Shown piece after piece: positions 9,401-18,061 of a DNA stretch of 64,000 nucleotides. The stretch's first letter is position 1, and every line of letters begins with the position of its first letter. Under the pieces are notes generated by a model. The model had not been told where the DNA came from. It did not search any database and saw nothing but the letters and a program-made list of their open reading frames with translations. Source of the DNA: Alphaproteobacteria bacterium LSUCC0684 (GTDB lineage: Bacteria; Pseudomonadota; Alphaproteobacteria; Puniceispirillales; UBA1172); NCBI GenBank assembly GCA_041228335.1, contig CP166130.1:1884638-1948637 (forward strand). Direction: 5' to 3'. A program made the position numbers and the translations under genes.

Positions 9401-10018
9401 ATGGCAAGATCGGCAAAATCCGGCAAATGGCTTGGTCATCTGGGCGCAAGCCTGGTGATGGCAGGAGTTTCCCTGCCTGCCCGGGCGGCTGGCGGCGAGG
9501 AAAGCGGCGGCCTGCCGCAGCTTGACCTGACAACCTGGCCGACACAGATTTTCTGGCTCATCGTGACATTTGCGCTTGCCTATGTGCTGATGTGGCGGAT
9601 CGTTACCCCCCGCATTGCTTCGGTGCTTGAAGACAGACATGCGCGTCTCGATGGTGATATGCAGCGGGCACGCACCGCCGCAGATGAAGCCGAAGAGATG
9701 CGTCTTTCCTATGAAAAGCAGCTGGCTGATGCACGCGCCAATGCCAGCGAGAAGACACGGACCACCCTTGCCGAAGCCCAGGCCGAAGCGGATAAAAAGA
9801 ACGCGGCTGTCGCCCGGAAACTTGCCACCAAAATCAGCAAGGCGGAAACCCGGATCATGGAAGCACGCGATACCGCGCTCAACGAACTGGATGACATTGC
9901 TGCCAGCAGTGCCATAGACGCCGCCGCCGCCCTGACCGGGATCAAGATCACCAAGACCGATGCGAAAAAAGCGGTCAAGGCGGCAGCTAAATCCATGCCA
10001 GCCATGATGGAGCAGTAA
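9401..10018 (+). CDS. F0F1 ATP synthase subunit b' (peripheral stalk)
   Basis: This is one of two b-type subunits that form the stator stalk in alphaproteobacteria and phototrophs. The 205 residues contain a signal-like hydrophobic stretch ending in ARA, then LPQLDLTTWPTQIFWLIVTFALAYVLMW (split here: LDLTTWPTQIFW, then the membrane helix), the PRI..VLEDR motif, and a long Ala/Glu/Lys coiled coil. The ATG at 9401 is chosen because AGGA lies 8 nt before it; upstream alternatives are TTG 9371 and ATG 9392. It is separated from atpF by one base. Confidence 0.92.
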   Translation: MARSAKSGKWLGHLGASLVMAGVSLPARAAGGEESGGLPQLDLTTWPTQIFWLIVTFALAYVLMWRIVTPRIASVLEDRHARLDGDMQRARTAADEAEEMRLSYEKQLADARANASEKTRTTLAEAQAEADKKNAAVARKLATKISKAETRIMEARDTALNELDDIAASSAIDAAAALTGIKITKTDAKKAVKAAAKSMPAMMEQ

Positions 10019-10019
10019 C

Positions 10020-10517
10020 ATGGATGCCTCACACGCTCCCTTGATCAATGAAGGTGTATGGGTTGCCATATCCTTTGTGGTTTTCGTGGCCCTGATCTGG
10101 AAACGTGCCGGATCAGCCATGGCGGAAATGTTTGACAAGCGCGCAAGCGAAATCCGCGCCAATCTTGAAGAAGCCCAGCGTCTCCGCGAAGAGGCCCAGG
10201 CCGAACTCAAGAAATATCAGCGCATGAACAGGGAAGCCGCCGAAGAAGCTGAAAAAATCACGGCCAATGCCATGGCAGCCGCAGAAATGATCCGCGCCAA
10301 CGCCGAAAAGGCGGCAGAATCGGCGATCAGGCGCAAGGAAGAACAGGCCACGGCCAAGATCAAGGCCATGGAAGCTGAAGTCGTTGCCAGCCTGCGCAAC
10401 AGGGCGGCTGAACTCGCCACCCGCGCGGCCACCGATCTCATCACCAGCAAGATGGATGAAAAAACATCCCTCAAACTGGTCTCATCCGATATCGACCGTA
10501 TCAAGAAACTCGGCTGA
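10020..10517 (+). CDS. atpF: F0F1 ATP synthase subunit b (peripheral stalk)
   Basis: This is the second b subunit, 165 residues, pairing with b' as a heterodimer. A single N-terminal membrane helix (GVWVAISFVVFVALIW) is followed by a charged coiled coil (KRASEIRANLEEAQRLREEA and onward). It is the last gene of the Fo operon. The F1 genes (atpHAGDC) are not in this window, as expected for alphaproteobacteria, where Fo and F1 operons are separate. A strong terminator begins 22 bp after the stop. Confidence 0.95.
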   Translation: MDASHAPLINEGVWVAISFVVFVALIWKRAGSAMAEMFDKRASEIRANLEEAQRLREEAQAELKKYQRMNREAAEEAEKITANAMAAAEMIRANAEKAAESAIRRKEEQATAKIKAMEAEVVASLRNRAAELATRAATDLITSKMDEKTSLKLVSSDIDRIKKLG

Positions 10518-10539
10518 CAGGCCGGGCCCATGCCGAAAC

Positions 10540-10563
10540 AACCCGCCGGATGGCGGGTTTTTT
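10540..10563 (+). terminator. Rho-independent terminator of the atp Fo operon
   Basis: The stem ACCCGCC (10541-10547) and GGCGGGT (10552-10558) around GGAT is followed by six T. The flanking AA on the other side could let it also serve the convergent lipoprotein gene at 10601-11101, although the minus-strand T-run is interrupted. Confidence 0.85.
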
Positions 10564-10600
10564 CATGCCTCATGTTATGATTGAAATCCGGGAGGCCTGA

Positions 10601-11101
10601 TCATTCTGCGGCGGACACAGCCCGCCCCAGCCCCATGACAACACGCGTTCCCGAAGGCACATTTGTCCTGAAAACAAAGGTTGGCCGGGATTTGACCGAA
10701 CGGTCAGCAATGAAAGCTTCTTCGCTGAACACATAACGGGAGACCACCTCATCCTTGTCATCAACAAAGGCAAGCGTGACATCAAACGGAACCCGCTCGG
10801 TCTTGTTCCAGTTTTCCGGGGCACGTTTGAGCATCAACCCGAGATCCACTTTCATCGCATAGCCATCGCGGCGCGGGGTGCATTCGGCGCTGACCCCGTT
10901 GAATCTGATGGTGACCGGATGCTGGAGATCGGCACCGATCGTCACCACCTTTTCCGCCCCCCCGGCCACAGCGATATCCGGGCAGGCAACGATTTCTGGC
11001 TGAAAAGCCGAGCATCCGGCCATCAACCCGGCCACCAGGCATGTCGGCAAGACAGCAGCGGTGCGGAATAGGGAGAAAGGCGGGCGGGAAATCTTCATCA
11101 T
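10601..11101 (-). CDS. Predicted lipoprotein, function unknown
   Basis: The product is about 166 residues. Its signal peptide ends in a clear lipobox (LMAGC, followed by SAFQPE), so it should be lipid-modified and sorted to the outer membrane. The mature part is mostly beta-strand, with two further cysteines (VACPDI and AECTPR), and no recognised enzymatic motif. The start is taken at ATG 11101; GTG/ATG codons at 11113 and 11098 are alternatives. It is convergent with the atp operon and divergent from ispH. I do not recognise the family beyond noting similarity in style to small alphaproteobacterial envelope lipoproteins. Confidence 0.7.
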   Translation of the reverse strand: MMKISRPPFSLFRTAAVLPTCLVAGLMAGCSAFQPEIVACPDIAVAGGAEKVVTIGADLQHPVTIRFNGVSAECTPRRDGYAMKVDLGLMLKRAPENWNKTERVPFDVTLAFVDDKDEVVSRYVFSEEAFIADRSVKSRPTFVFRTNVPSGTRVVMGLGRAVSAAE

Positions 11102-11199
11102 GGGGTCTGCCACTCAAATCTTCGGAACGGGTATGACAGTAGACGGTTTTCAGGGCGGTTTCAAGTTGACCTTACGCCAAACTTGAAGCAGAACAGGGC

Positions 11200-12165
11200 A
11201 TGGCCATGACAGTACATCATATCCCGTCCCAGCCCGTCCAGATACGCCTTGCCGCGCCGCGCGGTTTCTGCGCCGGTGTTGACCGCGCCGTCCGGATCGT
11301 GGAGGTTGCGCTTGAAAAATTCGGCGCGCCTGTCTATGTCCGGCATGAGATCGTGCATAATCGCCATGTCGTGGATCGCCTTGCCGGGATGGGGGCCGTC
11401 TTCGTGAAAGACCTTGATGAAGTGCCCGAAGGTGCACCGGTTGTATTTTCCGCCCATGGCGTTGCCAAAAAGGTGGTGGCCGAAGCCGAACGCCGGCAGA
11501 TGATCGCTGTTGACGCCACCTGCCCGCTGGTGACCAAGGTACATATCGAAGCCCACCGGCATGAACGTGACGGCGCCCATATCCTGCTGATCGGCCATCA
11601 CGGCCATCCGGAAGTCGAAGGCACGCTTGGCCAGGTCCCCGAAGGCACCATGACGCTGATCGAGACGCCGGAGGATGCTGAAACAGTTACCATCCCCGAT
11701 GGCACTTTTCCTGCCTTTGCCACCCAGACGACACTTTCGGTGGATGACACGGCGGAGATTATCGGCATCCTCAGGCGGCGGTTCCCGGAGATCAGGGGGC
11801 CGCGTGGCGAGGATATCTGTTACGCGACCACCAATCGCCAGCAGGCGGTCAAAGCCATTGCCGATGGCGCGGATATGGTGCTTGTTGTCGGGGCGTCGAA
11901 TTCATCGAACTCAAGGCGCCTTGTTGAAGTCGCGCTGCGTGCCGGCGCAAAGGATGCCATGCTCATCGCCTCGGCCATGGAAATCGACCATGACAGACTG
12001 GACGGCGCGCGCATCATCGGCGTATCGGCAGGTGCGTCCGCGCCTGAAATCCTCGTCGAAGAGGTGATCGCGCATCTCACGTTGAGATACGGGGCTTCGG
12101 TCAGGGAAGTCGAAACCGTCCGTGAAGACATCATCTTCAACCTTCCAGCCGCGCTCCGGGATTGA
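11200..12165 (+). CDS. ispH: 4-hydroxy-3-methylbut-2-enyl diphosphate reductase IspH
   Basis: IspH makes IPP and DMAPP in the last step of the MEP isoprenoid pathway, using an Fe-S cluster. The three conserved cluster cysteines are Cys24 ([10 protein letters not shown]), Cys108 ([12 protein letters not shown]) and Cys207 ([11 protein letters not shown]). The HEIVHN and SAHGV motifs supply substrate-binding histidines. At 321 residues it is full length. An ATG two codons later (11206) is an alternative start. It heads a plus-strand run with thrB (3 bp gap) and rnhA, an order common in alphaproteobacteria. Confidence 0.97.
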   Translation: MAMTVHHIPSQPVQIRLAAPRGFCAGVDRAVRIVEVALEKFGAPVYVRHEIVHNRHVVDRLAGMGAVFVKDLDEVPEGAPVVFSAHGVAKKVVAEAERRQMIAVDATCPLVTKVHIEAHRHERDGAHILLIGHHGHPEVEGTLGQVPEGTMTLIETPEDAETVTIPDGTFPAFATQTTLSVDDTAEIIGILRRRFPEIRGPRGEDICYATTNRQQAVKAIADGADMVLVVGASNSSNSRRLVEVALRAGAKDAMLIASAMEIDHDRLDGARIIGVSAGASAPEILVEEVIAHLTLRYGASVREVETVREDIIFNLPAALRD

Positions 12166-12168
12166 CAG

Positions 12169-13134
12169 ATGGCTGTTTACACCCGCGTTGATGAAAACGA
12201 CCTCACCGCTTTCCTCAACACCTATGATATTGGTGAGGCCACCAGCTTTTCAGGGATCACCGAAGGGGTTGAGAATTCCAACTACCGGCTGATCACCACG
12301 AAAGGCGCCTTTATTCTCACCCTTTACGAAAAGCGTGTCAGGACAGAAGATCTGCCGTTTTTCATCGGGCTGATGGCGCATATGGCAAAAGCCGGGATCA
12401 CCTGCCCGGAGCCGGTGGCCGACCGGGATGGACAGGTGCTCAAAGAGCTCAACGGCAAAGCCGCTGCGATCGTGACCTTTCTGAGTGGCACATGGAATGC
12501 CAGCCCTTCCGCCGCGCGATGCCGGGCGGCGGGGACAATGCTTGCCCGGATGCATCTGGCGGGCGGGGATTTCTCCCTTGAGCGTCAGAACGCGCTCAAT
12601 GCCGGCGCCTGGCAGCCGCTTCTTCAATCCGCCGGCCGTGATGCGGTGAATACCGTGCGGCAGGGGCTGTACGATGAGGCAAGCAGCAGACTCGATGCGA
12701 TCCTCGCCGACTGGCCTGATGATCTGCCCCGGGGGGTGCTCCATGCCGATCTCTTCCCCGATAACGTGCTTTTTGTCGGCGATGACGTAACCGGGGTGAT
12801 TGATTTCTATTTTGCCTGCAACGACATGCTCGCCTATGACCTTGCCATCATGCTCAACGCCTGGTGCTTTGAAGCCGATGGCAGTTTCAACATCACCAAA
12901 TCACGTCAACTGATCGATGGATATCAGTCCATACGGCCGCTCAGCGCCGGCGAGATCGCTTCCATTCCGGTTCTTTGCCGCGGCTCGGCCATGCGGTTTT
13001 TCCTGACCCGGCTTTATGACTGGATACACACGCCGCCGGATGCGCAGGTCCGTCCCCATGATCCGATGGCCTACTGGAAGCGGCTTAATTTCCATCAGCA
13101 GGTCAAGACACATCAAGGATATGGCGTAAGATAA
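12169..13134 (+). CDS. thrB: Homoserine kinase, ThrB type II
   Basis: This enzyme phosphorylates homoserine for threonine synthesis. It is the aminoglycoside-phosphotransferase-like (choline kinase fold) form found in alphaproteobacteria, not the GHMP form. The 321 residues begin [12 protein letters not shown], show the glycine-rich [13 protein letters not shown], the catalytic loop [11 protein letters not shown] (Asp as base) and the metal-binding [10 protein letters not shown]. It lies 3 bp after ispH and overlaps rnhA by one base (TAATG). The next enzyme of the pathway, thrC, lies about 5 kb downstream on the other strand. Confidence 0.95.
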   Translation: MAVYTRVDENDLTAFLNTYDIGEATSFSGITEGVENSNYRLITTKGAFILTLYEKRVRTEDLPFFIGLMAHMAKAGITCPEPVADRDGQVLKELNGKAAAIVTFLSGTWNASPSAARCRAAGTMLARMHLAGGDFSLERQNALNAGAWQPLLQSAGRDAVNTVRQGLYDEASSRLDAILADWPDDLPRGVLHADLFPDNVLFVGDDVTGVIDFYFACNDMLAYDLAIMLNAWCFEADGSFNITKSRQLIDGYQSIRPLSAGEIASIPVLCRGSAMRFFLTRLYDWIHTPPDAQVRPHDPMAYWKRLNFHQQVKTHQGYGVR

Positions 13135-13574
13135 TGGCAGCGCCGGTGATGATCTATACCGACGGATCCTGCCTCGGCAACCCGGGTCCTGGCGGCTGGG
13201 CGGCAATCCTCGTCTATGGGGAGGCCGAAAAAGAGCTCAGCGGCGGGGAGGCCGATACCACCAATAACAGGATGGAGCTGATGGCGGCCATTGCCGCGCT
13301 TGAGGCGCTGAAGCGGCCGGTGGCCTGCACCATCACCTCCGACAGTGTCTATCTTAAAGATGGCATCACCAGATGGATCAACGGCTGGAAGAAGAACGGC
13401 TGGATGACGGCGGCAAGGAAACCCGTCAAGAACAGGGATCTCTGGGAACGGCTGGATGAAGCGCTGGCGCGGCATGACGTCAGCTGGGCATGGGTCAAGG
13501 GCCATGCCGGTCACCCCATGAACGAGCGTTGCGATACCCTTGCCCGGGCTGAAGCCGAGCGTATCAAGGGCTAG
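13134..13574 (+). CDS. rnhA: Ribonuclease HI
   Basis: RNase HI removes RNA from RNA-DNA hybrids during replication and R-loop resolution. The 146 residues carry the complete active site: Asp10 (YTDGSC), Glu48 (NRMELM), Asp70 (TSDSVY) and Asp134 (ERCDTLAR), with the assisting His124 in KGHAGH. The basic-protrusion region [16 protein letters not shown] is present. Its ATG overlaps the thrB stop, and its TAG overlaps the stop of the convergent peroxiredoxin gene within a CTAG palindrome at 13571-13574. Confidence 0.97.
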   Translation: MAAPVMIYTDGSCLGNPGPGGWAAILVYGEAEKELSGGEADTTNNRMELMAAIAALEALKRPVACTITSDSVYLKDGITRWINGWKKNGWMTAARKPVKNRDLWERLDEALARHDVSWAWVKGHAGHPMNERCDTLARAEAERIKG

Positions 13575-14053
13575 AGATGCTTCAGCACATGTTCGGCGGA
13601 TGAGATTTCAAACGCCCCCGGCTCTTCGATAAAGATATGGGTGACGACGCCATCTTCGGCGATCAGCGCCATGCGGCCAGCCCGGATATTGCCGAGCACC
13701 GGCGTTTTCACCACCAGTATCCCCATCGCCTCTGCCGCCATCCCCTCCGGGTCTGCCAGCATGTCGATCCTGCCCTCGGCGTTGCTGTCACGCCCCCAGG
13801 CCTGCATGACATGCGCATCGTTCACCGCAAGGCAGCCGATAGCGTCAACCCCCTTGTCATGGAACGATACCGCCATTTCGACGAACCCCGGAAGGTGACG
13901 CGCCGAGCAGGTAGGCGTAAAGGCACCCGGCACGGCGATCAGCACCACCTTGCGCCCTTGCCCCCAGTCTTTTAACGAGGTTTCCTTGATCCCTTCATCC
14001 GTCTTGATATGGATGAGCGTATCGGGCAGCGTTTCGCCAGCAGAAATAGACAT
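13571..14053 (-). CDS. Peroxiredoxin, Prx5 (AhpC/TSA) type
   Basis: This thiol peroxidase reduces H2O2 and organic hydroperoxides. The 160 residues from ATG 14053 (GGAG ribosome-binding site 8 nt upstream) show the Prx5 active-site segment [10 protein letters not shown] with peroxidatic Cys49, a possible resolving or structural Cys74, and the closing motif of the family near the C-terminus. An open frame extends upstream to 14158, but its leader is not protein-like. It follows the DsbD-like gene by 73 bp on the same strand, so the two may be co-transcribed. Confidence 0.93.
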   Translation of the reverse strand: MSISAGETLPDTLIHIKTDEGIKETSLKDWGQGRKVVLIAVPGAFTPTCSARHLPGFVEMAVSFHDKGVDAIGCLAVNDAHVMQAWGRDSNAEGRIDMLADPEGMAAEAMGILVVKTPVLGNIRAGRMALIAEDGVVTHIFIEEPGAFEISSAEHVLKHL

Positions 14054-14126
14054 TGCGGGGGCTCCATTCAGGATTGATTTCTCTTTCGAACAATTTAGGC
14101 CAGATTGATGCACTTGCAAGGGAGGA

Positions 14127-16019
14127 TCAATTCCCACTCGCCCGGGTGATCGCATCAAGCACCATGGATGTGGTCAGGATCTCGCCAAGCGCAATGCCTT
14201 GAGGTGCGCCCGGGCCATAGACCATGTTGAACGGGATCCCATAACGTCCATGCGAAGCAAGATACCGGCTGATCTCCTCATCCGGCTGTGTCCAGTCCGC
14301 GCGCAGGAGAACGACGCCTTTTTCCTCGATCACCTTGATGACCGGGTCAGTGTTGAGCACAAAGGCCTTGTTGGTCTGGCAGGTAATGCACCAGTCGGCG
14401 GTGACGTCGACAAGGACAACCTGCCCGAGGGCGGCTTTTTCCATCGCCAGGCCCGGCGCCCATGCCTGCCATCGCCCATCCGGGGCATCCTTGCCCGAAA
14501 CATGGGTTGCCAGCACGGTCACAAGCCAGATTGAGGTTACAAAAAGACCGGCGGCAAGCCCGCGTTTGAGCACGACAAGCCAGCGCCCGGGCCGGGGCAG
14601 GAAAGCCACCAGCGACGGCCAGACCGCCACCGCAATCCAGGGCAAGGCAAGCCCCGCCCCCATCATGATGAAAATGAGCATCAGCACATTGCCGGGGGAA
14701 GTCAGCGCAAAGGCGACCGCCGTGCCGACAAAAGGGGCTGAGCAAGGCGTCGCCAGCAAGGTGGCCAGCGCCCCGGAGAAGAAATCGCCAACTCGCCCTG
14801 AAGGCAGACCTCTTGCCCATGCCTGAACAAAACCCGGCACGGGAAGTATCGCCAGATCCAGCATGACGAGGCCGAAAAATCCGATGGCAAGCGCCGCCAT
14901 GATCAGGAACAACGGCTCCTGGAACTGGATTCCCCAGCCGATTGCCACACCGGCGCTGCGCAAGGCATATAGCGCAAGACCAAGCAGGATGAAAGACGTC
15001 ATCACCCCTGCGGCGGTGGCAAGGAAAGACCATCTGATGGCGGTTTCCTCGCTGCCGCCATGGCCGATCACCGCCGCCAGTTTGAGCGACAGCACCGGCA
15101 GGACACATGGCATCGCGTTAAGGATCACCCCGCCCAGAAAGGCAAGAAACATCATGGCCAGAAGCCCGCCTTCAAGCACCGAAGGCCTGCCCTCGGCAAC
15201 ACCGACCTCGGCACGGCTTTCCAGCATGAACCAGGGGGCGATGACGGTGACGGTGATCTCCTCGCCGACCAGCTCCCCCGCCGGCCTGCCCCTGATCTTG
15301 AGGCTGGAATATTCCGGGCCGGGCCGGGGCCGGGCAAAACTGAACCCGGAAGGTGCTTCGATCAGGATATCACCTTCCTCAAGCGGCAGAGGCTGGCCGC
15401 CACGTTCAAGTCGCACCTCAAGATGCTCACCCCGGATCGCAGCGGTCTTGAGGCTGATACCGGCCGTGGTCCCCGGACCTGGCACCCGGGCCCTGAACTC
15501 GGCCATCTTTCTCGCCTCGGCAGACAGAACCTCCTCCCCTGCCGGCAGCACCAGCGACAGGGTCTCGCGTACGGGGATGCAGACATCACTGCAGACCAGC
15601 CCTTCAAGCAGCGCACTTGCAGCAAATCCGGCGCCGGGGTTTTCAAGCTCGAGCGTCAGCGGCAGGATCACATGTTCGCTATAGCCAAAACTGTCAAAGC
15701 CGAGAATGCTGAATCGCTCCGGTGCCGGAAAATCAATCTGGTGATGACGGATGGCCGGAGAGGCGGAGAAATCAAGCACCGGCGGCAGACCGGCATCCCC
15801 CGGACTGCGCCAATAGACTTTCCATCCCGGCTCAAGCCTGAATTCAAGACCCGCATCAAGATAGGCTTTCTTTCCGGCCGCATCGGTGGCGGTCACAAGC
15901 CGGGCCTGCATGACCTCATCCCCCTGCCAGGGGCCGGCAGCAGCCCAGGCCCCGCCCGCCCAGAAAATCCCGGCAAGGAGGCTCGAGATCAGCAGCATGA
16001 TGGTGCGTATCATCGACAT
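14127..16019 (-). CDS. DsbD-like (ScsB-type) transmembrane thiol-disulfide reductase
   Basis: The protein probably carries electrons from cytoplasmic thioredoxin across the inner membrane to periplasmic thiol proteins. The roughly 630 residues contain a signal peptide ending AWA, a periplasmic N-terminal domain with a Cys pair (LVCSDVCIP), and a polytopic DsbD-beta domain with the redox cysteines in MPCVLPVLSLKL and ATPCSAPFVGTA. A C-terminal thioredoxin domain carries WCITC. The start is set at ATG 16019, just before the signal peptide. The N-terminal domain looks like that of ScsB rather than E. coli DsbD. The downstream peroxiredoxin is a plausible partner or co-regulated gene. Confidence 0.88.
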   Translation of the reverse strand: MSMIRTIMLLISSLLAGIFWAGGAWAAAGPWQGDEVMQARLVTATDAAGKKAYLDAGLEFRLEPGWKVYWRSPGDAGLPPVLDFSASPAIRHHQIDFPAPERFSILGFDSFGYSEHVILPLTLELENPGAGFAASALLEGLVCSDVCIPVRETLSLVLPAGEEVLSAEARKMAEFRARVPGPGTTAGISLKTAAIRGEHLEVRLERGGQPLPLEEGDILIEAPSGFSFARPRPGPEYSSLKIRGRPAGELVGEEITVTVIAPWFMLESRAEVGVAEGRPSVLEGGLLAMMFLAFLGGVILNAMPCVLPVLSLKLAAVIGHGGSEETAIRWSFLATAAGVMTSFILLGLALYALRSAGVAIGWGIQFQEPLFLIMAALAIGFFGLVMLDLAILPVPGFVQAWARGLPSGRVGDFFSGALATLLATPCSAPFVGTAVAFALTSPGNVLMLIFIMMGAGLALPWIAVAVWPSLVAFLPRPGRWLVVLKRGLAAGLFVTSIWLVTVLATHVSGKDAPDGRWQAWAPGLAMEKAALGQVVLVDVTADWCITCQTNKAFVLNTDPVIKVIEEKGVVLLRADWTQPDEEISRYLASHGRYGIPFNMVYGPGAPQGIALGEILTTSMVLDAITRASGN

Positions 16020-16061
16020 GGCAGCACTATACCTTTCCCTCACATAAATTCCAGCACCCCG

Positions 16062-16100
16062 TTGCGGCAATTTTAGGGCAACGATAATTTATCTGGTCAA
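16062..16100. promoter_or_regulatory. Candidate overlapping divergent promoters of algH and the DsbD-like gene
   Basis: On the plus strand TTGCGG (16062-16067) and TAATTT (16085-16090) are 17 bp apart, with GATAAT (16083-16088) overlapping. On the minus strand TTGACC (16100-16095) and TAAAAT (16075-16070) are 19 bp apart. The two sets interleave, so transcription in the two directions may compete. The matches are imperfect. Confidence 0.3.
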
Positions 16101-16154
16101 GATCACGAATTGAGTTTAGGCTTCTAGACACAGCCAGAAAGGGGGTGTTTTGCC

Positions 16155-16712
16155 TTGGCAAATTACCTGACCGGCCAATTGCTTATTGCAATGCCGCAAA
16201 TGGATGACCAACGGTTTAGAAATACCGTGATACTTATCTGCAGCCATGACAGCGATGCCGCCATGGGCGTGATCGTCAACCAGCCTGTGGAAAATCTCTC
16301 TCTTGAAGGACTGGCCGAACAGATCGGCATAGGCACCCCGCTCTTTGCCGGCAATGCACCTGTCTATAACGGCGGCCCGGTGGAACAATCCCGCGGCATG
16401 GTCATCCATTCATCGGAACATATGCTTCCGGACAGTATTTCCATCACCCATTCCATGGCCATGACATCGAATATCAAGATCATCACCGAGATTGCAAACG
16501 GCTATGGACCGGGGGAGTATATCGTCACCCTCGGCCATGCCAGCTGGTCGGCAGGGCAGCTGGAACGTGAAATCCACAGCAATGTCTGGCTGACCATGCC
16601 ATTCCAGAAAGATCTCGTATTCAGCCAGTCGATTGATACAGTCTGGGCAAGCTGCTTCTCTCGCCTCGGGATTTCAGCGGCGCATATCTCCTCAACCGCA
16701 GGCCACGCCTGA
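16155..16712 (+). CDS. YqgE/AlgH family protein
   Basis: The protein has 185 residues of the UPF0301 (YqgE/AlgH) family; the biochemical role is not established, though AlgH was linked to alginate regulation in Pseudomonas. It shows the family's opening YLTGQLLIAMPQMDDQRF, MGVIVNQP, YNGGPV and the LGHASWSAGQLEREI region. It starts at TTG 16155, preceded by a strong AAAGGGGG ribosome-binding site; the first possible ATG would remove the conserved N-terminus. Its last codons and stop lie inside the first unit of a 16-bp tandem repeat, which sets the GHA C-terminus. Confidence 0.92.
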   Translation: MANYLTGQLLIAMPQMDDQRFRNTVILICSHDSDAAMGVIVNQPVENLSLEGLAEQIGIGTPLFAGNAPVYNGGPVEQSRGMVIHSSEHMLPDSISITHSMAMTSNIKIITEIANGYGPGEYIVTLGHASWSAGQLEREIHSNVWLTMPFQKDLVFSQSIDTVWASCFSRLGISAAHISSTAGHA

Positions 16713-16766
16713 GGCAGGCCACGCCTGAAGCAGGTCACGCCTGAAACAGGTCACGCCTGAAGCAGG
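16703..16766. repeat. Four tandem 16-bp hairpin repeats
   Basis: The units start at 16703, 16719, 16735 and 16751, each a variant of (C/T)CACGCCTGARRCAGG. Each contains CCTG-NNN-CAGG, a small stem with a 3-nt loop. The first unit holds the algH stop codon, and the last ends 2 bp before the stop of the convergent M16 peptidase gene. Confidence 0.95.
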
Positions 16767-16768
16767 TG

Positions 16769-18058
16769 TCAGCGGCCAAAGGCACCATCAAGAATTGCCG
16801 GATCTTCAAGTTCAGCAACGCCATCCGGCCCGATTGCCGCCAGCGATGGCGGCTGCTGGATCAGCATTCCGGCAATACGGCGGATATCCGCAGATGAAAT
16901 CCGCTGGATCTGCTCAAGCAGGGATGATGTTGGCCGCACCTCACCATAAAGCCGCAGATGCCGCGGCAGGGTTTCGCCCACCACGGCGACGCTTTCCTGC
17001 CGCATCCGCAGATTGGCGGAGATCTGGGCAATGGCGCGTCTGGTTTCGTCTTCGGTTGCAGCGCAGGCAACGTCCATCAGCTGATTGCCGGCAAGGCGGA
17101 TCATCCGCGCGGCATCTTCCCGGGACGTGCCGGCATAGATCCCGAAATACCCGCTGTCGCTGAATCCCTGAGGGAAGGAAAAGACGCTGTAGCAAAGCCC
17201 CTGCTTTTCGCGTGCTTCCTGAAAGAGACGTGATGACATACCGCCGCCATAGAGCACCGAAAGCGCCGACAGGATAGGCGCATCTTCATGGGCGGCGGGC
17301 AATCCGGCAAAGCCGATCACCAGATGCGTCTGCTCAAGATCCCTTGTGATGGTCCGGCAGCGGCTGGCGGCATGTCCCGGCCAGGAAGGCTTCATGCGGC
17401 GGTCGGCCATTGCCCCTTCACCAAGGCCGGTGAAATGCCTTTCAACCGCACGAACGAGGGCGCCGTGATCAAGCGCCCCCGCCGCCGAGATGATGATATT
17501 CGGCGCGTGGTAGTGCTTGTCTCTGAACCCATGAATATCCGCCTGCCCGAAACCGCCGACGCTTGATACCGTGCCCAGAATGGGCCGGCCAAGCGTATGC
17601 AGGGGAAAGCTGACCTCTCGTGAAAGATCGAAGACGATATCGTCCGGTGTATCATTGGCCTGGCCGATTTCCTGAATGATCACGCCTTTCTCCCGGGCAA
17701 TCTCGTCTTCAGGGAAGGTGGAACGGATCAGGATATCCGCCAGCAGTTCCGTTCCGAAATCGAGATCCTCGGGCAGAATGCGCAGGTAATAGGCGGTTTC
17801 CTCTGAACTTGTATGGGCGTTGATATATCCGCCGATATCTTCCACCTCACGGGCGATATCCGCCGCGCTCCGGGTGGATGTCCCCTTGAAAGCCATATGT
17901 TCAAGCATATGGGCCATGCCATGTTCTTCGGGGGCTTCATCTCTTGCCCCGGCATTGATCCAGGTGCCGATGGAAACACTTTCCACCCCCGCCATCCGGG
18001 CCGAGACAACCGTAAGGCCACCAGGCAGAACCGTCTGCTCGACAACGGGGTCAGCCAT
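16769..18058 (-). CDS. M16 family zinc metallopeptidase
   Basis: This is a processing-peptidase-like protease (pitrilysin family, similar to mitochondrial MPP-beta). The 429 residues begin with LPGGLTVVSARM and carry the inverted zinc motif HMLEH (His50, Glu53, His54) in MAHMLEHMAFKGT, with the distal zinc ligand Glu130 in IIQEIGQ. The R/Y pair region of the C-terminal half is also recognisable (GGGMSSRLFQEAREKQGLCYSV, split across about 270-290). It is cytoplasmic or periplasmic; no signal peptide is seen. It follows thrC by 3 bp, an arrangement conserved in alphaproteobacteria. Confidence 0.94.
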   Translation of the reverse strand: MADPVVEQTVLPGGLTVVSARMAGVESVSIGTWINAGARDEAPEEHGMAHMLEHMAFKGTSTRSAADIAREVEDIGGYINAHTSSEETAYYLRILPEDLDFGTELLADILIRSTFPEDEIAREKGVIIQEIGQANDTPDDIVFDLSREVSFPLHTLGRPILGTVSSVGGFGQADIHGFRDKHYHAPNIIISAAGALDHGALVRAVERHFTGLGEGAMADRRMKPSWPGHAASRCRTITRDLEQTHLVIGFAGLPAAHEDAPILSALSVLYGGGMSSRLFQEAREKQGLCYSVFSFPQGFSDSGYFGIYAGTSREDAARMIRLAGNQLMDVACAATEDETRRAIAQISANLRMRQESVAVVGETLPRHLRLYGEVRPTSSLLEQIQRISSADIRRIAGMLIQQPPSLAAIGPDGVAELEDPAILDGAFGR

Positions 18059-18061
18059 GGC

